Shown here piece by piece: positions 9,570 through 17,849 of a stretch of 54,913 nt of DNA. The position numbers and the translations under genes were made by a program. The stretch comes from Bacillota bacterium. Lineage in GTDB: Bacteria; Bacillota; UBA4882; UBA8346. Where the stretch lies: positions 1 through 54,913 of the forward strand of contig JAEZJK010000062.1 in the NCBI GenBank assembly GCA_023415835.1. Reading direction: 5' to 3'. The notes beneath the pieces are model-generated. The model was given only the letters and a program-made list of their open reading frames with translations. It was not told the DNA's origin and made no database searches. How positions within the stretch are numbered: position 1 is the stretch's first letter; each line of letters opens with the position of its first letter.

Positions 9570-9983
9570 TTGTTAAACGATGCAAAGATAAACCAATTAA
9601 TCTCAAATTGCTGCCCAAATGAAAAATTTTACGGTATTTTTGTCTATTCCACGCCAACATTGGAACAAGCGTTTATTCTAAAGGAAAAAGCCGGTTTTGC
9701 TACGAAATTGTATGTCGTTGGTATAAATCCGGAGAAAATCGTCGTCGTAGGGATCGATATGTTTGGCGAGCCTCTATGGTCAGGGGTTCTTGCGAAGGAT
9801 CAAATTAAAACCGTGAAATATTCAAATTACATGTTCGGGCTTGGTAAAACAATTGTTATCGTTACAAAAGATGGGGAAAAATTAAATCTAAAAGCAAACC
9901 GTATCGTTGGCGGGGTTAAAATGCAAAAGGAAAACCTGACCGCTATTGAGGGAATAATCAAAAATGGGGCATTTGCATCATAG
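9570..9983 (+). CDS. Hypothetical protein, possible PH-like domain
   Basis: 137 residues from TTG 9570, preceded by AAGGAGA at 9554-9560. There is no signal peptide or membrane segment. Alternating beta-strand patterns (KLYVVGINPEKIVVVGID, then KTIVIVTKDGEKLNLKAN) resemble bacterial PH-like (bPH) or YokE-type domains, but I recognise no diagnostic motif. It is monocistronic, with an inverted repeat 70 bp downstream that may terminate it. Function unknown. Confidence 0.6.
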   Translation: MLNDAKINQLISNCCPNEKFYGIFVYSTPTLEQAFILKEKAGFATKLYVVGINPEKIVVVGIDMFGEPLWSGVLAKDQIKTVKYSNYMFGLGKTIVIVTKDGEKLNLKANRIVGGVKMQKENLTAIEGIIKNGAFAS

Positions 9984-10054
9984 CAAGATATCGTTAGACC
10001 ACACTTCCCGGAAAATATCAAATGTTTGGTATTTAAATGAATACACTCTTAGTG

Positions 10055-10097
10055 AAAGGGGTTATACCATTTTTCTTTTAAGGAACCCCTTTTACTT
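10055..10097 (+). terminator. Candidate rho-independent terminator
   Basis: AAAGGGGTT at 10055-10063 pairs perfectly with AACCCCTTT at 10084-10092, followed by a short, interrupted T-rich tail. It lies 72 bp after the 137-residue hypothetical gene. The 20-nt loop makes it weaker than most. Confidence 0.5.
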
Positions 10098-10338
10098 TTG
10101 TCATACCTCGATAGATAGTTAGAATGAAATGGGGATTTTTCAGATCGAGGAAGGTTATATTAAGTATTAATGTAATTGGGTAGAGGGTAGAAACTCCTAC
10201 CTCGGCTTTTCCGGCATTTGAGGATCTAAATCTTTGGTGTTTTTGACTTTTTACATTAGGCATAAGAATGTTCTGGATGAACGCAAATAGTATCTAAAAA
10301 ATGGTAGCGCCGAACTTATGGACAGGGATCTAGCTAAA

Positions 10339-10403
10339 AAGCAGATCCGGGACAAAGTTTTATGAAAATAAAAATACTTAATTCCGCAAATCCGGATCTG
10401 CTT
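10339..10403. repeat. Perfect 12-bp inverted repeat
   Basis: AAGCAGATCCGG at 10339-10350 is exactly complementary to CCGGATCTGCTT at 10392-10403, with 41 bp between the arms. It is not a terminator because no T-tract follows. Its role is unknown; it could be the ends of a tiny mobile element or an RNA stem upstream of the hairpin at 10430. Confidence 0.6.
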
Positions 10404-10429
10404 GACGGATTTTGGTTTTATGCAAAGTA

Positions 10430-10455
10430 AATCAGGAACATCCTGATTTTTGTTT
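10430..10455 (+). terminator. Rho-independent terminator
   Basis: AATCAGGA (10430-10437), a 3-nt loop and TCCTGATT (10441-10448) are followed by TTTGTTT. No intact gene lies just upstream, so it may be a relic or end a small transcript containing the inverted repeat at 10339-10403. Confidence 0.65.
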
Positions 10456-10576
10456 CGGGAAAAAGGGGAATCACCATGGAATATTGAAATTGATTGTAAA
10501 TTTATATGCCTGATCAATGTGGCGAGGACTCGTGCCTGAGGTAAATTTATAGTTATTGCCAATGTAGATTATATGA

Positions 10577-11060
10577 GCAAAGGCTGCAACCAGGCGCACC
10601 ATTCTCATGAAAGAGGATATAGTCTATTTTCGCAAGTTAAAGTCCTTATACGAACAACTTGGCTTGTGGAACCGGGAAAAAGAACCTTTATGGAGCGAAC
10701 TTCCCCGGAAAATCGGTATTCATTATTATATGGGCTTGTTGTCCCGGGAGAATGAACTGGAATTATTACTGGAACAGGTAAAAATGTAATAAATCCTATA
10801 TTACAAATTTCAGCAAGCAATTGGCCATCAAATACCCGGAGGAAGCTTATCAAATATTTGAGGAATATATCTTTGACCAGGCAAGCAAGGCGAAGGACCG
10901 GAGAACCTATCGCCAGGTTTGTTCGTATTTAAAAAGCATGGCCGAAGCCGGAGTAACCACCCGGGCACGCACAATCATTGCCCGTTTGAACGAACTATAT
11001 ATCCGCCGCCCCGCCATGCTGGAAGAACTGGCAAAGTTGGAGCGAGACTTTTCGGAGTAG
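10577..11060 (+). pseudogene. Broken C-terminal part of a SWIM zinc-finger family protein
   Basis: Two open pieces read as one protein: 10577-10789 (ATRRTILMKEDIVYFRKLK through LLEQVK) and 10821-11060 (LAIKYPEEAYQIFEEYIF through AMLEELAKLERDFSE). The 31 bases between them also encode family-like sequence (NPILQISA) in a third frame, so at least two indels near 10787 and 10810 separate the parts. The pattern (Y..E...IYE.YI...A.....R..Y..VC..L, ending in RRPA.L.EL.KL) is that of the helical C-terminal region of SWIM-type zinc-finger proteins in Bacillota. The N-terminal half, including the CxC zinc site, is missing. Confidence 0.6.
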
Positions 11061-11210
11061 AGAAAGAATCCGATCATTAAGAGAAAAAATTCACTAATGC
11101 AGAGGCGAAAGCAACCGGAGGAGAGGCGGAATGTAATGAAGTAGAATCAAAAATATCCGGGCTAGTCCGTTTGTTAAGTTTACCCCGGACTGTTTGGTAA
11201 CTCATCCCCG

Positions 11211-11540
11211 CTATTTTTCGTCATAGATCCCGAACTCCGGCCATTTTTCTTTGGGCATTTCCCGTTTCACGATTTTACGTGCCTTACGGCAATGTTTGTC
11301 CAGACTTTTGACTAATCGACGTTTTTGGGCTGAAATCTGGCGCAAACGGGCCTGGTCAGCCTCGTAATCAATAAAGGTATCGACTAAAGACTGGTAGTTG
11401 TCTTCCAGTTCGGCGACTAATTCGGTGTTCTTAGTCAATTTGGCAATGATTGCGGCAAAGAAAAATTTATAAACGGGGTATCCGGCCATGATCAGCTTGA
11501 TTGCCAGTAGGAGGCCGGACTGATTTTTTTTATTATTCAT
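11211..11540 (-). CDS. Small hypothetical protein with coiled-coil C-terminus
   Basis: 109 residues on the minus strand. ATG at 11540 is preceded by GGAGG about 10 bp upstream, supporting a real gene. Residues 8-36 are hydrophobic with an AAIIAKL segment and may be one membrane helix or an amphipathic anchor. The rest is rich in charged residues (QARLRQISAQKRRLVKSLDKHCRKARKIVKRE), predicted helical. I do not recognise a family. It is convergent with the SWIM-type remnant. Confidence 0.55.
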   Translation of the reverse strand: MNNKKNQSGLLLAIKLIMAGYPVYKFFFAAIIAKLTKNTELVAELEDNYQSLVDTFIDYEADQARLRQISAQKRRLVKSLDKHCRKARKIVKREMPKEKWPEFGIYDEK

Positions 11541-11879
11541 ATTGCTTATACCTCCATGGTGTTAGTTAACCGGACAGCTCTGATATAAACCTTTTATTTG
11601 TAATATTTTTCTATAATTTTCCGGAAACTCCTTTGTTGGGGGTTAAATTTTCTAATCAAAAAGTACTGAGGTTTTAAATGAATTAAGTAAAGCAGAGGCG
11701 AGATGATCTGCTAACTTATTGGAAAACAAAAAGGTTTTTTACATAAAATGGTGAAATTTAAATTAACTTAAATAATTGAAAGTATTACACCTTTGCTATG
11801 CTAATTAGAGTAGGAGGTCTTGGTGAATGGTGTACTACCTCGATAATTCTCGATAACAAACAGGAGGTTTAGCAAAGAA
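11541..11879. other. Divergent intergenic region with possible short leader ORF
   Basis: This region separates the minus-strand small gene from the zinc-ribbon membrane gene. A 9-codon frame at 11827-11856 lies behind its own AGGAGG (11813-11818), and its last codons fall within a duplicated CTCGATAA. The true binding site of the downstream gene (AGGAGG 11862-11867) follows at once. No clear promoter hexamer pair was found. Confidence 0.35.
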
Positions 11880-12998
11880 ATGAAAAAAATAGCGAAAAAT
11901 TTAAGGGATAGAATGTTTAGACTAAGTGAAGATGAGCTTTTGAGTCCATTATCAATAGTAGTGCTGGTTTTATTGGATATTTTTTTGTTATCAGTATTAT
12001 TTCAAGGATTAGATGCTCAATCCAGGATATTAACGGCCCCTGATGAATACATTCCTTATCTTTGCCAAGACATTATTATTGATCGCAATTGGACTGAGTA
12101 TAATCGGCTAGATAAACTAAGTGATATTGTAGTTGACTATCATCGTTCAACCTATCATCAAGAGGCAAAACCGAAAAAAATGGATCCGCTTTGTAAAGAG
12201 GTTATGAATGCAATTAATCGGGTTAAAACCGACAAAGTTATTATGCGACTGTTTGAAGATAGGGATCGACTCGTAACCTTGCAAAAGGAAATTAAAAGTG
12301 ACCTCAAGGATGTCGGTTCTCTTGCAGAAGTTAGAACTAATCCCGAATATATTGCGGTATCCAACGAAATCCTCGCAATTAATCAAAAGATCAACTCAGA
12401 CCCAAAAGTTATCGCCCTTTGGAGTATTATAGACGGATCCTCAGCCAAACAAGAAGTCGTTATCAAAACCTTACGGAATTACCGCTTCATTTTCCCAATC
12501 TATGAGGTTTTAATCCAATTTCTGTTTCTACTGCCGTTACTAGTGGTATTTTATATTTGGTATAAGAAAAGTGTCAAAAACAGATTTCAAAGTCTTATCT
12601 CAACTCATTTATTAATCGTTGTTTCCATACCTATCTTCTTAAAAATAATTCAATTCGTTTTGAATATTATACCTAAACAAATCATTAGAAAGTTCATTGA
12701 CTTGCTAGATTCATTAAAACTAATTGCGATATGGTATTACATAGTTATTGGAATTTCAATCGGTAGCTCGATTTTACTGATTTATTTTCTGCAAAAACAT
12801 CTTTTTAATCGGGAAAAAATAATAGAGAAACGGGTTCGGAATAGAAATTGCGTGGGTTGTGGAAAAAAACTGCCGACCGGTGATAAACATTGTTTTACAT
12901 GCGGAACGGATCAATATGAAGTTTGTCCGGAATGCAATCAGTTAACGTATGTAGATAGCAAATATTGCCGGGAGTGTGGCAAAATGCTTGATAAATAA
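11880..12998 (+). CDS. Membrane protein with C-terminal double zinc ribbon
   Basis: 372 residues, start ATG 11880 behind AGGAGG at 11862-11867. Membrane segments lie at about 20-42, 200-225, 235-258 and 278-302. Between the first two is an extended, probably extracytoplasmic, helical region (about 45-195). The C-terminal 50 residues carry four zinc-knuckle pairs: CVGC, CFTC, CPEC and CREC, the spacing of a double zinc-ribbon (DZANK-like) module facing the cytoplasm. The function is unknown; such tails usually mediate protein contacts. It is a single gene, with no co-directional neighbour within 1 kb. Confidence 0.65.
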   Translation: MKKIAKNLRDRMFRLSEDELLSPLSIVVLVLLDIFLLSVLFQGLDAQSRILTAPDEYIPYLCQDIIIDRNWTEYNRLDKLSDIVVDYHRSTYHQEAKPKKMDPLCKEVMNAINRVKTDKVIMRLFEDRDRLVTLQKEIKSDLKDVGSLAEVRTNPEYIAVSNEILAINQKINSDPKVIALWSIIDGSSAKQEVVIKTLRNYRFIFPIYEVLIQFLFLLPLLVVFYIWYKKSVKNRFQSLISTHLLIVVSIPIFLKIIQFVLNIIPKQIIRKFIDLLDSLKLIAIWYYIVIGISIGSSILLIYFLQKHLFNREKIIEKRVRNRNCVGCGKKLPTGDKHCFTCGTDQYEVCPECNQLTYVDSKYCRECGKMLDK

Positions 12999-13067
12999 GA
13001 AGCCTTTCATGGGTCATCAATAGAATTGTAATTTTGACGAATTAACATCATAAACAACAAGTCCAAT

Positions 13068-13101
13068 GAAAAAAGGCCATGGCCACTCCCGGCCACGGCC
13101 T
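13068..13101 (-). terminator. Rho-independent terminator of the YjcZ-like gene
   Basis: Read on the minus strand, the 11-bp arms at 13091-13101 and 13074-13084 pair with one mismatch around a 6-nt loop, and the hairpin is followed by TTTTTTCATT. It lies 84 bp beyond the stop of the 31-residue peptide gene. Confidence 0.7.
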
Positions 13102-13184
13102 ACATTTACCAATAATCAATTGGATCTTAATAAATCCTATATATTATGCAAAACAGGGACTTTGCCGTTACATATAGTCAGAGG

Positions 13185-13280
13185 TTAAATACAGCCGCGG
13201 TTGCAACAACAGAAGAGGATAAGGATAATTATGATGATCCACCAACAGCCACCGAAGCCGAAAAATTGGGCATCTGCCAT
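13185..13280 (-). CDS. YjcZ/SscA-like small sporulation peptide (31 aa)
   Basis: A 31-codon gene too short for usual cut-offs. It begins MADAQFFGFGGCWW, continues with a run of isoleucine and leucine, and ends in a cysteine cluster (FCCCNRGC). AGGAGGTG (on the minus strand, 13287-13294) stands 6-7 bp ahead of the ATG at 13280. The Gly/aromatic N-terminus and short hydrophobic helix match the YjcZ family of tiny proteins made late in spore formation. A sigma-K-like -10 sequence lies about 45 bp upstream and a terminator lies downstream. The cysteine-rich tail is unusual compared with Bacillus YjcZ and may allow cross-linking in the coat. Confidence 0.7.
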   Translation of the reverse strand: MADAQFFGFGGCWWIIIIILILFCCCNRGCI

Positions 13281-13998
13281 ATTTTTTCACCTCCTCGGGT
13301 TGGTTTATGGGTGACCTAGTATAGTCTATGTTCGGTTTTGTAATCTTGAATCATTGCAATGGTATTTTTCGACGCAATCTACATTTTGTGATTATTTCCG
13401 ATATGAAGGGGTAGGGCTTTATTGAAGGCCTGCTTTAAGAGATTTTCCATCTGTTAGGGGATGGCCTCGCGCTTAAATTTTATTTTAGGAAACATTCGCC
13501 CTATATCAACGGTACACCCTAAAAATAACTTCACATAACCCGCCAAGGTTAAGCTTGGCTTTACCCATTATTACCTAATCCCCGATTTCATTAAGAAGAA
13601 TTGCTCACCTAAATTTTTTGCCCTACCTTGGAGAAAAATCAACCCAAAAAAATTACATTATTTCCAAATAAATTCCATTGAAGAACTGCTCAATTGAGAT
13701 AGACTATAATTGGAAATATATAGTAGACATTTAAAATATATCCATCAACAAATCGCTCCGGATGCCGATTGACACCTATCAAGTTAATTCCAGAACGTTC
13801 CTCGCGCAGGTCTCTTCCGCATTAATATTTCCCTCTTGTCAACAAATTGTTTGTCCCTTCTCTTTAATGAATTTCCTGGATTGTGGAAAAGTAAAACCGG
13901 ATTTAAGTTTCGAAAAAGGGGGTGGGAAAAATGATTTAAGAATGGCGCCACATTTAAAAACCGGGAGGAAAAATTTGCAAATGAAGGGGTGTAAAAAA
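13281..13998. other. Long AT-rich intergenic region upstream of the glycosidase
   Basis: About 700 bp with no supported gene. It contains a hairpin GCCAAG-N6-CTTGGC near 13542-13559 and a TATAAT at 13705-13710 that lacks a good -35 partner. The open frame reaching back to 13762 ahead of the glycosidase signal peptide has no ribosome binding site and looks non-coding. Confidence 0.45.
13322..13330 (-). promoter_or_regulatory. Possible sigma-K-type -10 element
   Basis: On the minus strand this reads CATAGACTA, matching the sigma-K consensus CATANNNTA, 42-50 bp ahead of the start of the YjcZ-like gene. I do not see a clear AC at the -35 spacing, so the call is tentative. Confidence 0.3.
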
Positions 13999-15365
13999 AT
14001 GAAAAACTTCATAAAAGAACACATTTATATCAGGAGCATTATTTTGGTTTTATTGGTTTCACTGCTGATAGTGACCGTTGCCTTTGCTCAAGCCAGCAAT
14101 CCGCTTCTCACAAACGTTTATACCGCAGACGCCAACCCCTATGTTTACAACGGCCGGTATTATATCGTCTGCGGTCAGGATCAAGCCAATTCGACAGGAT
14201 TTAACATGTATGCTTGGCGTCTAATGTCTTCCGCCGATATGGACACCTGGACTGATCATGGCGTCATCGCGCGGCCGGCTGATTACAACTGGATGCGAGT
14301 AATCGGGCTTGGGCATCGACGATTATCTACCGTAACGGTAAATTTTACTTTTATATCGCCACCGATTGGGCAATTGGAGTATTGACATCAACCAGTATTA
14401 CCGGACCCTATACCGATCCCCTTGGCAAAGCGCTAATCGACGCCAACACTCCGGGGCATGCGGCGCGGGATATTGACCCCTACGTTTTTATCGATGATGA
14501 TGGACAAGCTTATCTTTTCTGGGGTGGCGACGGCATTTGCCGTTATGTGAAATTGAATAGCGATATGATTTCCTTATCCGGGAGCGTGATGGATGTCCCG
14601 GGCCTTACCGGCAGCGGGTATACCTATCTGGAGGCTCCTTTCGTCATCAAAACAAACAGCGTCTATTTCTTGATGTATGCTGATTCACCCTGGCCCTCCA
14701 AGATTCATTATGCTACCTCCAGTAGTATCAGCGGTCCCTGGACCCATCGCGGCGTTATCGGCAGCGCCACCGGAACCGGTACCAATCACTCGGGCGCCGC
14801 TTACTTTAACGGACAGTGGTGGTATGCATACCATACCGAGGAATTGTCCAACGGTAATCCCTATAGCCGGAGTGTCTGTGTTGACAAAATGACGATCATC
14901 GGAAGCGTTATCCTGCCGATAACTTATACCTCATTTTGGACGGACGGAGGGGCTTCCTATTGCAAATTATTAAACCGGGCTACAGGGAAGTACCTTGATA
15001 ACATGGGCTCAACCACGAACGGGGCAGATGTTTGCCAGTGGGCCAGCAGTAGCAGTTATAATCAGCAATGGAAACTAGAGGATGCGGGAAGCGGCTATTT
15101 CAAATTTGCCTGCCGCACCGGTGGAAAATACCTGGATGGTATGGGGCGTACCGCCACCGGCGCCAACGTGGCTCAATACAGCAGTAGCAGCAGTTACAAT
15201 CAACAATGGCAGATTGTTGAAGCCGGTAATGGTTATGTTAAAATCATCAACCGCGCTACCGGATTGTATCTGGATTCGATGGGCAATACCACTGACGGTT
15301 CCGTGATAGGCCAATACAGCAGTAGTACCAGTTATAATCAACAATGGATGATAGTTGCCAAATAA
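13999..15365 (+). pseudogene. Secreted GH43 glycosidase with ricin-type lectin domain, one frameshift
   Basis: The start ATG 13999 follows AAGGGGTG at 13984-13991. Residues 1-34 are a signal peptide ending near FAQA. A five-bladed-propeller GH43 domain follows, with candidate catalytic acids in TADANPY (base), ARDIDPYVF (pKa-setting Asp) and YLEAPFV (acid). The C-terminus has three RICIN/CBM13-like repeats, each ending in YNQQW. The reading frame breaks at 14291-14292: restoring a third G in TGG gives NWDASNRAWAS, which flows into the second frame (14382 onward) in perfect family register. It would act outside the cell on arabinan- or xylan-type polysaccharide. Only one base separates it from an intact gene, so either a recent mutation or a homopolymer error in the assembly is possible. 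Confidence 0.8.
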
Positions 15366-15380
15366 TTAAATAATAATGAA

Positions 15381-15413
15381 AGTCGCGCGCAATGTGTTAT
15401 TTTGCGCGCGACT
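15381..15413 (+). terminator. Strong hairpin after the glycosidase
   Basis: AGTCGCGCGCAA (15381-15392) pairs perfectly with TTGCGCGCGACT (15402-15413) over a 9-nt loop. The stem is very GC-rich but no T-tract follows, so it may be a processing or stability hairpin rather than a classical terminator. Confidence 0.55.
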
Positions 15414-15418
15414 CCTAA

Positions 15419-15547
15419 TATCGGATCATTAATGTAAACAGCGGCAAGCTCTTAGAAGTGGTAAACTTCCTAACTTCCGACGGGGCCAATGTGCAACAAT
15501 GGCCTAGCAATGGGCATGCTTGTCAGCACTGGAGGTTTATCCAATAG
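15419..15547 (+). pseudogene. 3' remnant of a second ricin-type lectin module
   Basis: An open frame without a start encodes YRIINVNSGKLLEVV, then SDGANVQQWPSNGHACQHWRFIQ and a stop. The words DGANVQQW and QHW are the QxW-type signature of RICIN/CBM13 repeats like those in the gene just upstream, but from a different copy. It is the tail of a lost carbohydrate-binding protein or of a longer version of the upstream enzyme. Confidence 0.65.
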
Positions 15548-15598
15548 AGGCATAGGCTAATATACTCCATGGTACTTGTCATTAAGCTCTTTTTCCTG

Positions 15599-15636
15599 AA
15601 CAAGGAGGGGATCATAACATTCTCCTTGTTTTTTAT
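15599..15636 (+). terminator. Rho-independent terminator
   Basis: AACAAGGAG (15599-15607) and CTCCTTGTT (15622-15630) form a 9-bp stem followed by TTTTT. It lies just past the ricin-type remnant and presumably ended that gene. Confidence 0.75.
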
Positions 15637-15876
15637 TGGATGAAAATAGGGCTGGCTAGTGGTGCAATCTTACATTTATCACAAAAATCCCGGAAGGAAT
15701 AACTGGGCGATTGGACAACAATCTTCGAGAAGAAAGGGAGTCGTTGCGCGAGGCAGGCGCTATTATTTAGTCCAAGCAAGAGTTGGATTCAATATTAAAG
15801 GATTTAGTAGTTGAATGAAGGGAGTTTGCCTCGTTGATAATAGGTTAAACCGTTATAACGATTTATGAATAAGGGA
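15637..15876. other. Intergenic region, no supported gene
   Basis: One frame near 15706-15815 gives NNLREERESLREAGAII, a stop, then SKQELDSILKDLVVE, which looks like decayed coding DNA. I cannot name the parent. No promoter or intact gene was found before the convergent yitT-like gene. Confidence 0.35.
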
Positions 15877-16719
15877 TTAGAGGCTTCTAAACCCTTTTCC
15901 GATAATCTCCGACGTATTGGTGATTGTAATAAAAGAGTGTTGATCAATTTGATTGATATAACGGCGTAGGGCGATGGCCTGGCCTCGGGAAACTACGGTT
16001 GTGATTATATGTTTTTCCTCACCGGTAAAAGCTCCGGAAGCCGTATGGATGGTGGCGCCCCGGTGTAGGTTTTCAATAATGTATTCCTTAACTAACTCAG
16101 ATTTTTCGCTGATAATAACTACCTGTTTACGCATGTTCAAACCTTCGATTACCGAATCAATCAAAAATCCTTTCATAATCAGCCCTAGAAAGGAATACAT
16201 CCCGATCCGGATTCCAAAGAATACGCCGGCCATAACCGTGATGATAAAATCTGCCAAAAAGAGAGCTTTCCCAATATCGATGCTAGATAGTTTATTTAGA
16301 ACCTTGGCCACAATATCCGTCCCGCCGGTTGAGGCGTTTTGGTTGAAGACAATCGCCGAACCAACCGCCGGTAAAAGAATGCTCATAACTAGCTCAAGCA
16401 TGGTGTCGTTGGTAAAGGGCCGGGAGATTGGGTTAACGCGTTGCAAAAACCAGACCATTCCAGAGAGGGCGAAGCTGGAATAGACTGTTTTGTAAGCGAA
16501 GTTCCGCCCAATTAGCGCAAAACCAACCATTAACAGGAGTAGATTGATGATTAGCATTAATGGCCCGAGAGTTACTCCGGGGTAAAAATGCCGGAGGATA
16601 ATGGCCAACCCGCTGACCCCGCCGGTTGCAAAATTATTGGGCGCTTTAAAAAAATGAATTCCCGCCGCAACTAGCGCCAGGCCTAGGTTAATCAGGAGAA
16701 ACCCTTTAATTTTATTCAT
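15877..16719 (-). CDS. YitT family membrane protein (DUF161 plus DUF2179)
   Basis: 280 residues. The N-terminal two thirds hold five or six membrane helices with the family words FKAPNNFATGGVSGLA and NQNASTGGTDIVAKVL. The last 80 residues form a soluble DUF2179 domain (IIENLHRGATIHTASGAFTGEEK...). Members of this family are abundant in Bacillota in several paralogues; the transport function is not established. GAGGGA on the minus strand supports the ATG at 16719. It stands alone, reading away from the CotS-like genes' 3' ends on the same strand. Confidence 0.88.
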   Translation of the reverse strand: MNKIKGFLLINLGLALVAAGIHFFKAPNNFATGGVSGLAIILRHFYPGVTLGPLMLIINLLLLMVGFALIGRNFAYKTVYSSFALSGMVWFLQRVNPISRPFTNDTMLELVMSILLPAVGSAIVFNQNASTGGTDIVAKVLNKLSSIDIGKALFLADFIITVMAGVFFGIRIGMYSFLGLIMKGFLIDSVIEGLNMRKQVVIISEKSELVKEYIIENLHRGATIHTASGAFTGEEKHIITTVVSRGQAIALRRYINQIDQHSFITITNTSEIIGKGFRSL

Positions 16720-16823
16720 GTTTAGTCCCTCGGCTTGAAAGATGGATCTAGTTTGCCGTATTTTCCAATGGAATATGATTTACAACGTAGGCGGGCAGTT
16801 ATTAATACACTCCGGTGACGGCC

Positions 16824-17849
16824 TTAGATAACCCCCAAATTTTTTGAAAACTCTTTTAAAAAAACCTCCCGTTCCAACCGGTCTTTTATTTTTCCCTCCA
16901 ATTTATTAAGGAAGCGCTCTTTTGGCCAAGGAAGTTTTTCATAATAATATTGCAATCCCACCTGCCAAAAATCATGTGGCCAAATGAGCAAAATCCGCAT
17001 CACTTCGATCTCTGCAGCTGTTAACGGCGCTACCCGGTGATACTCTTCTAAAATAAAACGGCAGGCATCAAGGTTCCAATGGGAGTGTTTCAAGTTCCTG
17101 ACGACCAAATTGATTAAATCATGGATTCTCAGATCCTGCAAAGAATAATCGAAATCGATCAAGACCAATCGGTTGTCAAAGGTCCGAAGCAAATTTCTAC
17201 CCGAATAATCGTGGTGGCAAAAACTCTTAACTGTAGCGGCGATTGCCGCGACTTCACGGTAAGGGGATTGTAACAAAGCCTGGTATGCTGTCTCGGCTTG
17301 ACGCCGGTAAAATTCAAAATATAATAAATAAAGCCGACTGAAGGCTGAATCTTTTTGATCGGAAATTGCCAGCTCGCGGAAGTGGTTCATTTGCCGAAGG
17401 CGGAGAGCCATTTTGGAAGGCCAATTTAACCATGCCGCCCGCGCCGGGAGATTAATTAAGGGAGAAAAACCTTGGCTCTTTAAATGAAATTCCGCCAGAA
17501 AGCGGGAAGCTTGCCGAAGATCCATCAAAATATCGAAGTCGGTTTCCCGGCTAAAAACCCAGTCGGTCAAAACATATAACTCGCCTTGGTATGCAGCGAA
17601 AGGCGCCCCGTTTTTACTCAAAGCCAAGCGCAGAATTCCGGGGAATGATTGAGCGTGAAGATACTCTAGGGCCTCAAAGATAAAATGCAATTCCGCCGTG
17701 TTAAGTTTCGACTTTTTCAAGTACTTATAGCCAGTGTTTGTTTTAATCCGCCAAACCTTTCGGATTGATTGTAAACATTTTAATTCAAGGCCAAAACTTT
17801 TTAAAACAGCGGCAATGGCGTCTCTATCCGGAATGGAGGAGTCAGGCAT
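16824..17849 (-). CDS. CotS-like spore coat kinase-fold protein
   Basis: 341 residues with an aminoglycoside-phosphotransferase-like kinase fold. A catalytic-loop sequence CHHDYSGRNLL (HxDxxxxN) lies near residue 215 and the metal-binding motif LIDFDYS follows. The C-terminal words FWQVGLQYYYEKLPW are characteristic of the CotS/YutH/CotI group of inner coat proteins. Coat-associated members may phosphorylate coat components or act as scaffolds; the exact substrate is not predictable. Its start overlaps the end of the next CotS-like gene by 8 nt, so the two are co-transcribed from right to left. The catalytic residues are intact. Confidence 0.82.
   Translation of the reverse strand: MPDSSIPDRDAIAAVLKSFGLELKCLQSIRKVWRIKTNTGYKYLKKSKLNTAELHFIFEALEYLHAQSFPGILRLALSKNGAPFAAYQGELYVLTDWVFSRETDFDILMDLRQASRFLAEFHLKSQGFSPLINLPARAAWLNWPSKMALRLRQMNHFRELAISDQKDSAFSRLYLLYFEFYRRQAETAYQALLQSPYREVAAIAATVKSFCHHDYSGRNLLRTFDNRLVLIDFDYSLQDLRIHDLINLVVRNLKHSHWNLDACRFILEEYHRVAPLTAAEIEVMRILLIWPHDFWQVGLQYYYEKLPWPKERFLNKLEGKIKDRLEREVFLKEFSKNLGVI

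Larger units (their letters stand above)
9984..10576. other. Intergenic stretch without an intact gene
   Basis: Between the 137-residue hypothetical protein and the SWIM-type remnant I find two hairpins and one long inverted repeat but no convincing reading frame. Short open frames on the minus strand (10078-10263 and 10251-10562) have no recognisable product and no clear ribosome binding site. The stretch is probably decayed accessory DNA. Confidence 0.5.

Noticed and set aside
10251..10562. 103-residue minus-strand reading frame
   Set aside because: No recognisable product, no convincing ribosome binding site, and it spans the inverted repeat and a terminator.
13762..13998. N-terminal extension of the glycosidase frame
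   Set aside because: No ribosome binding site and non-protein-like translation; the signal peptide starts at 13999.
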